A DNA stretch of 64,000 nucleotides from Siniperca chuatsi (taxonomy: Eukaryota > Chordata > Actinopteri > Centrarchiformes > Sinipercidae), in the NCBI RefSeq assembly GCF_020085105.1, contig NC_058063.1, positions 12,491,651-12,555,650 on the forward strand, in the 5' to 3' direction. Each line of letters opens with the position of its first letter. Position 1 is the first letter of the stretch. The translations under genes were made by a program, and so were the position numbers. Shown here piece by piece: positions 54,793 through 64,000 of this stretch. The notes below the pieces were generated by a model. That model did no database searches. It was not told the origin of the DNA and was given only the letters and a program-made list of their open reading frames with translations.

Positions 54793-55810
54793 AGGGAAAC
54801 CCCACTGCTGCACTTTTAAAGCCTGAGGCACTGTCTTTTGAAAGAGAACTAGTCAAACAATGGGCTGCATGTACAAAGCTGTCAATTTACACTCCAAAAA
54901 ATTAATATTATGGTGGTAAATATTGTATATTTGTTATGAATTCTGGTGTCTTCTTGATGATTTTTAGTACTGTTTGTAATTTTGGGACAGTGATATGTTT
55001 TTGTTATGTTATAGTATAATAATGAAGTGCAAAGCAATTCTATTATGAGCCATGTTAGACCAAGGACAACCATGGAAGAAGCCTGAAATTAACTTTTGGG
55101 TACCAGTTTCTAATTAGTCAAACATTATAAACAGTTTATAAGTTGTAAGTAATGGGTTTATTATAAGGCCTTACTTTCTAATAAGCCATCGAAATGAATT
55201 AAAGAGCTAACTAAAAAGTTATATTAGTGAACAGCCAAAGGGATTAACCATTAATTAAGATATTAATTACAATTTATAGACACTCTAAAGTTTGACAAAA
55301 ATATCTTAACCCAGTGTCCACTTACTAGCCTTTTCCACTAGCCTTCCACTGAGGAAGAGATGCTGTTGAAAGCTCTGGAAAAAGCTTGTAAATGTTGTTC
55401 TTATAAATAACTTATAATTGATCTCTAAAGCATTACCAATTAATTAAATGATCGCATTTATAAACATTAAATAAGCTATTAATTACAACTTGCAGTATAA
55501 AGACTTTAGGAAGGCAGCGAGATGCTGTTGAAAGCTAAAAAAAAAAATAGTATGTGAACCTTGAGTTTGATTTTTTTATCAAACTACTGTTGCCAGAAAG
55601 TGGTACCCGCGTTTCTTGAACCATATGCTAGGCAGGACTCTGTTTTTAGGATCAAAAGGGAGGCAAATCACAATTTTGTTGGATATTTAAATATTTCCTG
55701 TTTACATCTTCTTCCTGTGTTTTACAGATAATACATGATGGTACCTTTATTGCCTGTACTTCCTGCTTCTGTGGTTTCGAGGTTGTCCACATGTTGAATG
55801 ATTAAAAAGC
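54793..55810 (+). other. rgs12: rgs12 3' untranslated region with ATTAAA signal
   Basis: AT-rich sequence follows the stop codon. An ATTAAA variant polyadenylation signal lies at 55801-55806. Two imperfect copies of a segment containing GAGATGCTGTTGAAAGCT occur near 55358 and 55519, set in TTAATTAA-rich repeats, so part of this untranslated region is probably transposon-derived. Confidence 0.45.
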
Positions 55811-57221
55811 TTTGATGGCTGTAATTCCAACAAAACTGGCACTCTTTTCTTTTGTACATTGCATATGATTAATTCTGGTATTTCTGACAGCAGGGAAACC
55901 CTCACCATCCTATCCTAACCTCTAGTCCACCTTGTAAAGAAATACTTGAAATACAACTCAAAGTGTTACGTAAGACAGTCACAGCCCTGAATTCTCCTTC
56001 TTGGCATATTTGGCCAGCTAAATGTGCTTGCCAAGTTAGTCAGAATTGTCAATAATTAACGGTATAGTTGTCATAGTTGAACAATTTCTTCTTTGGGAAC
56101 ACACTCCCTTCACCTGGGGATTTGTCACTAATGTGGACGTGCTGTTTAGTCGTCCAGCCTCCTCTTTGTATTTTTAGCTCAGCATCTGGAAGGAGATTAC
56201 TACAGCTGGTGAAAATTAGAGGTTAGATTATGAGACCGGGGAGTGTGTCTTAACAGAGCATGTCACTGCTGGAATGCTGACAACACATGAGGCCTATAAA
56301 TGGTTGGTTTGGCTCTTCACTTTCATACTTCCCTTATTTCAAAGGTACTGTCATTATTGAATTTATCATTTCAACATTAACCCTTGATACACCCCCAAAT
56401 TGGGCTTCCTCTTATCTTAAAAACTTGAGATATAACTCAATAACCCACCTGTGAATGTTTTGATGTCTAGGCTGCTTCCACCCTCTGCCTCTCTGCCAGT
56501 TCCCCTAGTAGCCCCTTTGGCACTATGTAAGAAGGGACTCTTATTTTGAAAGGTCTTCACACCTGTACTACTTCAGTCTCATTTTGCAGCAATGAACCAC
56601 AAAACACTGCACTTCCACCCTAATATAATACATGTTTTAATTAGTTAGCAACTAGAGTGACATACAAATTGAAGGGAAGAAAACATAGCAGAGATTGATT
56701 AATTATAATAACTACAAACTGGACTAAAAATTTAATTTTAAAGGCTCACAATTATATACACATGATTTACAACACAGTGTTACAGTCTTCTTGACTGTCA
56801 GTCACTTGCACTTGTACTTTATTGTTAGCCTCCATCAGGTAAAATTTGACCTAACCTGGTGAAGGTCTGTGGACCTAAATGTTGATAATAAAGTAAATAC
56901 TAGTGACCGATGGTGTGCCAGATTTACTAGTTCTGTCTCTGTTTTTGATCCAACACACCTGTCAATAATCTTAATGGCCAAGAACTTTGTTGAAGTTATT
57001 GGTTTCAAAAGACAGATTAAAAAAACTAAAACAAAAAACAATGGCCATAATTGATGCAGCAGAGGCTGAGATATCCTAACTTTTTACATTTCCCATAATA
57101 AAACTCCATAACATCTTTTGTTAGACTACTTCCTGCCTGGTAAATGCCTGCGTCTTTCAAACTACACAGCCACAGTTTGTAACACAAGCTTTCGTTTATG
57201 AGTAGTCTCCAAGCTCAAGTT
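55811..57221. other. Intergenic DNA between rgs12 and the transposon block
   Basis: AT-rich, with no supported exon, RNA gene or clear repeat ends. Confidence 0.5.
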
Positions 57222-57229
57222 GAGATAAC

Positions 57230-58228
57230 CAGTATTGTGCAAGTTCACACTTCAAATGAGCTAGCTCAAAGTTCAGTTCACACAGATTATAATGAACTAG
57301 TTCACGATTTTAAATTTTGAAGTTCACAGTACTAAAAAATCAACTAGTTCACGTTCACACTAACAGACTCAACAAACTGATCCGTGAGGCCAGTGACATT
57401 GTGGGGGTGGAACTGGACTCTCTGTCGGTGGTGTCAGAGAGGAGGATGCTGGCCAAACTACACGCCATCTCGGACAGTGTCTCCCACCCGCTCCACGACG
57501 TGCTGGTCAAACAAAGGAGCACCTTCAGCGGAAGACTCATCCCCCCAAAAAGCACCACAGAGCGCCACAGGAAGTCATTCCTGCCTGTGGCCATCAAACT
57601 CTTTAACTCCTCCCTCTAAGTGTTAGTCTATATGACCCTAAGTCACTAAACTGGACATTGATCATTAACATCACTCTGTTCTCTGTTTAATACTCCGGTG
57701 CAATATACTTTGTTTTCAGTTTAATATATTGATATTTATTCATACTTCTATTACTGCTGTGCAATATCCACCGTCTCATAATCATCTAATAAGCTACACT
57801 TAACTTGACAGTACATGCACTATTACTTATTACTTATATTATTACATTGTATTATACCGTACACACTCTAAATCCACTTTGGTACTTACACTTATTTTAG
57901 CTTTTATACTTATATCCGCTTTGTACTTAATTTGTCTTACCTGTATTATAGCGTATTATATTTGATTATATTAGTATTTCTGATTCTGATTCTGATTAAT
58001 TTCTTCCGTTTTTTCTCCTTTACAAAATGCTGTGAGATTGACTTGGGTGGAGGAACTTTGATTTCTTGTGATCACCATTCACTCGCAGATATTTCCCAAG
58101 ACTGGTCGGTCTCACGCACTGTGTTTTACTTCATTAGTTGCAAACGGATACGTTCAGTTCAAAGTTCACCAAAAATATGAGCATGTTCAATGAACTGCAC
58201 TCTTTTAGTGTGTTCGTGCACAACACTG
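57230..58228. mobile_element. Non-autonomous hAT element with exact 8-bp target duplication
   Basis: The left end CAGTATTGTGCAAGTTCACAC and the inverted right end GTGTTCGTGCACAACACTG pair at about 80 percent. The 8-mer GAGATAAC flanks both sides exactly (57222-57229 and 58229-58236), the target-site duplication length of hAT elements. The interior is rich in AGTTCA/TGAACT repeats and carries a LINE fragment (about 57355-57997), so part of the 999 bp is secondary insertion. Confidence 0.8.
57355..57997 (+). mobile_element. 5'-truncated LINE (jockey/L2-CR1-Rex1-like) inside the hAT element
   Basis: An open frame to 57619 encodes the extreme C-terminus of a non-LTR retrotransposon polyprotein; the end STTERHRKSFLPVAIKLFN resembles the conserved tail found in L2/CR1/Rex1-type elements. 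It is followed by about 370 bp of untranslated sequence and a TTCTGA repeat tail (57979-57997), typical of 3' ends of such LINEs. Only the last 80-90 codons remain, so it is a dead, 5'-truncated insert. The exact clade is uncertain. Confidence 0.7.
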
Positions 58229-58780
58229 GAGATAACCCTGATGACATCACTATGACGTGTTCAGGGTTATTTTCTCTCACTGGATGAAGCTGCTCCAGAG
58301 AATTAAGATGACATTATACAAATATTTTCACAGGCTGAGTAGCAACATTACTCCCCCAATGACAAGTAAACAGAACTTAATGTGTGTAACATTAAAATTG
58401 GTGGAGTGCACCTTTAACCTGTTTTGGGACTTTTGGGAAAATCCAAAGTAACATTTCTTGGTGTGACCTTAGCTCCTTTTTGCCTGGGTCACACCCTCCC
58501 CTTATCAACTGTAAATTGCAGAGTAAAGTTTTGTTAGCTAACCAAACAAGTTAGCTAACTAGCCTAGCGGAAATTAAAACTAACTGCTAAGCATGCTAAA
58601 ATACGATAGATATAATGAAAAATGGCACAAAACTACTTCCTGTGGAATTAATTATTAGCTAAGTTATTATGAGTATGGCCTAGATAATCAGACTTAATTG
58701 TCATTTTGTTTCGAGTTTAAAATCTATTTACTTAAAATCACTGAGGAAATTTATGTGGGCACCAATTCAGTCTGGAACTA

Positions 58781-59150
58781 GCTTAAAGGGACAGTTCACC
58801 CCAAAATAAAAAATGCATATTATTCCTCTTACCTGTAGTGCTATTTATTCATCTAGATTTTTTGGTGTGAGTTGCAGAGTTCTGGAGATATCAGCCGTAG
58901 AGATGTCTGCATTTTTTGGAATATAATGGGACTAAATGGCGCTGGGCTTGTGGTGCTCAAAGCAGCCAAAAAAAATGTTTTTTTTTTAAACTCCACAGCA
59001 ACGTCTCTTTCCAGAAATCATGAGGTTACTCAAGATAATCCACAGATTTGTTGTGAGCAGTTTCATGTAGGAACTATCGGTAGAAAGAAAATAAGTAAAT
59101 TGCTTAAAAATAAATTGCTTGGTTGATACAGCGCTCCCACCGGGCTAGTT
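58781..59150 (+). repeat. Abundant teleost dispersed repeat (GGGACAGTTCACCCC type)
   Basis: It starts AAAGGGACAGTTCACCCCAAAA, continues with CTCTTACCTGTAGTGCTATTTA and TTTCCAGAAATCATGAGGTTACTC, and ends near GCGCTCCCACCGGG. I recall this ordered set of phrases as a common fish repeat. The open frame across it (58872-59126) is not a gene. Confidence 0.6.
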
Positions 59151-59767
59151 AACTTTTGTGTCTAAGTTATTACAATCTATGGTTATTTTATTTCTCATAC
59201 CTGGTTTAGTATGCTAAACGTTAAATAGCTGGATTTGCGGCAGCCCCATTAGCTAACTGAACATTAGCTAACCTGCAATTTACCGCTTATGATAAGGTCA
59301 AGACCTGTCAAACTTAGGTATTATGTATTCAGACCTCTTTATTAACAAAACCAATGTACCAGACATCACAGCATAAAATCTGATAATTATTTTTAAGAAG
59401 TAAGGGGACACAGGAGGCTGGAAGGCTGGATCTTGCAGCCCCCCCTGCCTGTGACTGTGGAAAGTTTGGATCTGTCCTCTTTGCGTAGATAACTTGCAAA
59501 GATACACCGTAGGCGTCTGCAGAGAAGGTGTTGAGGGAAGACCAGCCGGGATATAGGATGCCTGAGAGATAGACAAGCCTAATGACGCAACGAGTTTACT
59601 CAATACAGCTTGAAATTGTGAGGGACAGGATAATACTTGCAGGGTTTCCTATGACCAAAAGCAGGCTGAGGGCTCGGAAACTAACAGATATAACGTGACA
59701 GGCGCACAGACCCTCTTCCGAGTTCTGGAAATAGGCTTCTCCGGACACCAGGGACCAACAAACTTTC

Positions 59768-62700
59768 ATGATGGCATACATTATATTACTTTTTCTACCT
59801 TGTGTTCTCAGTGCACGGGCGGTAAGTTTTAAACATCCTACCCAACTCAACTCTGAGCTGCTTTTTTGCTTCTTTAAAAAAAAAAAAAAAAAAATCCATT
59901 TTGCGTGCGTAAAAAAGCTGAATAACTTCTTTTTCCCGACTTTAGCGCACATTAGTCCCTGGGTATGAAACAGTCATCTCCAAAGAGCCATACAGGGAGA
60001 GCCGGAAAGGTATGTTTTACCTCAGTCCTGAGTTTAATTTAGAGGAAAAAGAGGGAGTGTTATGCACATGGCAGTGAATCTGATACATTTTCAGCTGTAG
60101 CAGCTGAGGAAGTATAAATCTAAAGCATGTGGGAGCTAGTGCTTGTGTAGGTCTGTAACCTGCCTTGTTATAACAGCATGATTTAGCTGTCTGAGGAGAG
60201 GATCATGGATTTACTGTCCTTTGGTCAGAGGAAAGCAGAAGAAGTCTGTGTGTGTGAGGCACAAATGTTTTTGAGACAGTTTCTGATCTCACATTTTTTG
60301 TGTTTTGCCCATTTGTGTTCAGTGAACAACAAACTAACAAACTGTTTTTTTTGCTCTGTTGCCAGTTCTTACTACGACGGGCAAAGAATGTAAATTCCCA
60401 TTTCGTCAGGGTGGAAGGATTCATCATCACTGCATCACCATCCTATCCTCAAGACCATGGTGAGTCCTTATTAAGCCAGCCGAGTCTGGATCTACTGTTG
60501 TGGTTACATAAACAATCAGTAATGTGCATGTAATCACACACAAGTTACCACACACTTGCATTAGACAAAGAGGCAACTCAGCACTTGACAGGTAGAAGCG
60601 CTGCCTGGTCATATTTGGTTTTGTTCAGGCAGTATCTCACAAACCACACGCCTTTTCTACGTCACCCTGACACAGGCCGCAGGTGTTACGTTACAGGTGT
60701 TTGCATGACTTGTCCTCAAGTTGTCATGACCTCAGAATGAGTAAAAACACTGGTATTTTCCATCATATGTTGCAGTAATGGCAGTGACTTGCTGAAAGGA
60801 CACTGATGCAGTGTGTAATTGGGTTGGGTAGTCGCATATAATTACAGCAGTGATGCAGGGATTTATGTAACCGTGTCATCAGGAAACTTAATGCAATTTT
60901 TAATGAGGTAATGAGCTAATTGGCTTTGATAAATTGCTCATTGCTGAATCGTTGGTGGGCCTTGTAATGATTTGTGTGCCCCAACTAGAATATCATAAGT
61001 TGGTGTTATCATAACCAGCAGTTTTTAAAGGTGACGCAAGATAGAAAGGTAGAGAATTCCTTTTAAACTGTCACTATAGCTGTAGTTTATAACGCATTTG
61101 CTACTTCATACAGTTTATCCTAAGGGTGGATAAACGGCTGTCACGGTTAAACCATCACGGTGCATTTTTTATTGCTTCAGATTGTGACGCAGCAACAAAA
61201 TCTTCTTTTTATTAGATTTTTTTTGTTTTGGAAATAAACAACAACAGACTTGCTGAAGGGCTTTCCAGTCATCATTCCTTGGAATTGAGGCAAAAAGAGT
61301 GGGTGCCAGCAAGTTGGAGCAACATGAATGCAATTATATATGGCCCAACATCGCTGGTCCACCTACACATAAAGTTACTGCAATTTGACCCTACGTGTTT
61401 TTGTGATGTGCTCATGAGCTCAGTGTCAGTGATAGGTTTGCCATTATGTACTGCAGATTCAGCGAGCGGTGCAGAAGTATGCTGATGTCACTTTGATTAA
61501 TTTAGTGGATGATTGACAGACTTAGTGAGTGTCAGTTTGTTATGGGTTAGAGTGTTTTTTCTTAGAACCAAACTGGCCTCAAAAAGTGCAGCATTTCCAT
61601 CACAGAGAGGTTGTTAGAGCAGCTTGTTAGTACTTGTAGGTTTAAAAGATTTCACTCAGAGGTGGATAAAATCCTCAATCAATGGTAAAAGTAATTTTAT
61701 GTCACAATATCAGTATAGTACATTTTCAGAATAATCAATTGAGAAACTGTTAAGGGATAAAATAGCCAGATTGTAATGTCTTTTTTTGGCTACAAAAGTC
61801 ATATAACAAGACTCAGAGTCTACAGCCATGCGAACAGCTCTGTGAGGCTGTACTGGAGCTAAATGCTAATAGCAGCATGCTAATAATGCTCATAATGACT
61901 ACAATGTCAACCATCTTAGTTTAGCATATTTGCAAATTAGCACTAAGCACAAAGTACCGTTGAGGCTGATGGGAATGTCATTAGTTTTGCAGGTATTTTA
62001 TGTTAAACCAAAGTAAATTTTGACCTGATGGGTCTAAAGGAAAAGACAGGGGTCACCCAACTGATTACAATTCATCCTGAGGGGGACATGAATGTCTGTG
62101 CCAAATTTCATGGTAATCCATCCAACAGCTGTTGAGACATTTCACTCAAAACTGGAAAAAAAGTCAACCTGCTGGTGGTGCTAGAAGTAAATTCAGGGAA
62201 TTAACCAAAGTCATGAGGATGTATTGTCTGGGAACCATGAATGTCTGTATAAAATTCCAGGGCAATCAGTCCAATAGTTGTTGACAAGTGGCGAACTGAC
62301 CAACCGACATTGCTATCTATAAAGCCATATCGGTAGCTTGGCAAAAAATCCAATATTGCCATAAAGCAGTCCGACTCATTGATTTGCAACATAGATCCCA
62401 TAGTATAAACAATTTGGAAAAATCTCTGACAGCTGATCAATTGATATAGTCTCAATATTGTCATATTGCCCAACCCTAATTTAACTGCAAATGTTTCTTC
62501 TATTTGTAATCCAGGTGACATGCTGGCGACTGTATTATATTTCTGTCTCTCCTGTTGTAGGTGCTCCCTCACACATAATTTTGATCGGGACCGGCAGTTT
62601 GGCTTGTGTGCGCCGGAGAAAACTCAGCCGGATGGTTAGTTTACTAAACACACATTACAGTATTTTTCTCATCAGAAATACTGTATTTTACTTTTGTTTA

Positions 62701-63988
62701 TCCTCTAACTGTGTTTTTGCTTGTTGATGTGTTTCAGTTTTTGTCCACACGTCACGCAGAATTACAGATCCATGTCAGGTGAATCCATGTCAGAACGGCG
62801 GCGTCTGCACGCTGAGCCCACACAGACGCTCGTTTGTGTGCTCCTGTCCTGAGAGCTTCACTGGGAGACTCTGTGAGCAGAGTAGGCAGACTAACATTAT
62901 TATTATTACTACTTGTACAGTGTTAAAATGTCTTTAAATTTGGTTTGTTAGATTCTCTTTGCCATCGTTATTTAATTATGCTGAGTGTGTGTTTTCATAT
63001 CACTGTGCGCATTAGGCTGCTTGCTGTCAATCACCTGACAGCCACAGAAGGAAACAGAAGTCTGTGCCAGGAGATAGTTCCTTGAAAACATGTCAACTTA
63101 CAAACTCTATCATCACACTCATGTTATGTAAAGGAAACATTTGTTAACAGGGATAACGGTTACTCTAGCTTTCACTCCATTGAAGGAGGGGTTTGTGTTT
63201 CTGGAGAATTCCAATACCATGACAGATACTGTGATGTAGAGCTAACAACGACACAGGAAGTAATGTGACTAACGTTAGCTAGGTTGTGGGTTAGCAAATG
63301 TAAAAAAAAAAAAAAAAATAAAAAATTCACACAGAACACAGTGAGGAGATATTCGCTGAAGAGACGTGTATTGGATTAGAATCGCATACCCCACCTTTAT
63401 TTTTAGATATGATAATAAAATGAAAATGAAAGTTTATTCTTGACCTTTGGAACAGAAGTTTGACGAAATACTCTTAACTCAAGGTCTAATAACTTGCTTT
63501 TTCCTAGAATATTTAAATGATGTCTTCTTTTCATTTGAAATCTTCTTTTTGTCAAACTACCATTCCCAAGATCAAGTATGAAAGTCCACTCTACTTCTAA
63601 CCTTTCTTACCTCCTACAAAGTTTCGCCTTTAGTTTCAGAAAAATCTGGTCATGAGTCTTTTGCAAATTGGTTTCACTTTGCTTTCAAAGTCATTGAAAT
63701 TGTTCACTTCCAAAACAATCAAACATAAACACAACACTTTGAATGCATCCCGCACAGCTCAGCCATCAAACTGTGCTCTGCATGCTCCATTGAGCTTCTT
63801 CAATCTCCTCTCACATTTCAACCTATTGCCTTTTATGTGTTGTGTCGGCTTTTCAGAAAAGTGCTATGAAACCGTACACCTGCGCTATTATGACACTGGA
63901 GAGTCTTGGGGACGAATTCACCTCCGTAATGTGGAACAGTGCACATGTGTGGCAGGGGAAATCAAGTGTGAAAGAGTCCGCTACACAA
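59768..63988 (+). CDS. hgfac: Hepatocyte growth factor activator, 5' part (signal peptide, FN2, EGF, FN1); runs off the window
   Basis: Exons 59768-59821, 59946-60009, 60366-60459, 62561-62634, 62738-62881 and 63857-63988 join in frame into 187 codons plus one base. HGFAC is a secreted serine-protease zymogen, made mainly in liver, that activates pro-HGF. Seen in order: hydrophobic signal peptide (about residues 1-18), a short linker, an FN2 domain from Cys48 (CKFPF, then WC, then FGLC, four Cys), an EGF domain 108-141 with six Cys, and an FN1 domain from 146 (CYE, CTC, C). EGF2, kringle and protease exons lie outside. Factor XII has the same order, but the position beside rgs12 favours HGFAC. 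The FN2 domain starts about 50 residues earlier than in human, so the N-terminal region is short. Two ATGs are adjacent; the first was taken. Confidence 0.88.
61815..62345 (+). repeat. Teleost dispersed repeat with internal copies
   Basis: Opens with GTCTACAGCCATGCGAACAGCTCTGTG and GCTAATAGCAGCATGCTAA. Two internal subrepeats about 139 bp apart carry the phrase CATGAATGTCTGT..(A)AAATT (62097 and 62238). It ends near GCCATATCGGTAGC. I recall this as one of the common repeats in spiny-rayed fish. No coding function. Confidence 0.6.
62346..62485 (-). mobile_element. Fragment ending in CATATTGCCCAACCCTA
   Basis: The right end, read on the other strand as TAGGGTTGGGCAATATG, is a terminal phrase frequent in fish DNA transposons. 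The left end is not definable. It directly abuts the preceding repeat. Confidence 0.35.
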
Positions 63989-64000
63989 GTAAGATATGCT

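Larger units (their letters stand above)
60460..62560 (+). other. hgfac: hgfac intron 3 splitting the FN2 domain
   Basis: A 2.1-kb intron separates the halves of the FN2 domain (CCA TG|G TGC). Its right third is filled by dispersed repeats (61815-62485). The rest has no exon or recognisable element. Confidence 0.6.

Noticed and set aside
59768..63988. Coagulation factor XII instead of HGFAC
   Set aside because: Same domain order, but linkage to rgs12 is the HGFAC position and, as far as I know, teleosts lack F12.

Overview
The window is vertebrate nuclear DNA, almost certainly from a percomorph-type teleost fish. Genes are split into many short exons with GT-AG introns, coding density is low, and the non-coding DNA holds repeat types common in teleosts (hAT elements, MITEs, a LINE 3' fragment, a SINE-like GATG-tailed repeat). 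All four genes recognised are on the + strand. No bacterial or phage feature is present.

Layout: 1-5,560 is AT-rich intergenic or upstream-intron DNA with repeats. 5,560-8,889 carries the 3' half of dtx4 (Deltex E3 ligase), starting from its own TATA promoter and a short first exon, so the product encoded here lacks WWE domains. 13,590-16,138 is msantd1 (Myb/SANT-like DNA-binding protein, three exons, one GC-AG intron). About 18,300-55,800 is rgs12: PDZ, PTB, RGS, two Ras-binding domains, GoLoco and a C-terminal PDZ ligand, with 17 coding exons in the long form. Two further first exons (28,230 and 35,290) splice in phase into the same 22-nt exon and would give short forms without PDZ and PTB. 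55,800-59,700 is a transposon-rich spacer. 59,768 to the right edge is the 5' part of hgfac (signal peptide, FN2, EGF, FN1); its second EGF, kringle and protease exons lie outside.

The order msantd1-rgs12-hgfac matches human 4p16.3, which supports the gene calls; dtx4 beside it is not the human arrangement (human DTX4 is on chromosome 11). The four genes are not a pathway: Notch-linked ubiquitin ligase, nuclear DNA-binding protein, G-protein/Ras/MAPK scaffold and secreted protease zymogen.

I see no wholly new biological system. The most interesting signals are regulatory and isoform-level: palindromic RFX X-box motifs upstream of msantd1 and of the shortest rgs12 form; a TATA promoter giving a WWE-less dtx4; two rgs12 C-termini that both end as PDZ ligands; and a three-layer nest of mobile elements in the last rgs12 intron. 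Exon boundaries were read by eye from splice consensus, phase and recalled family sequence; no alignment was run.
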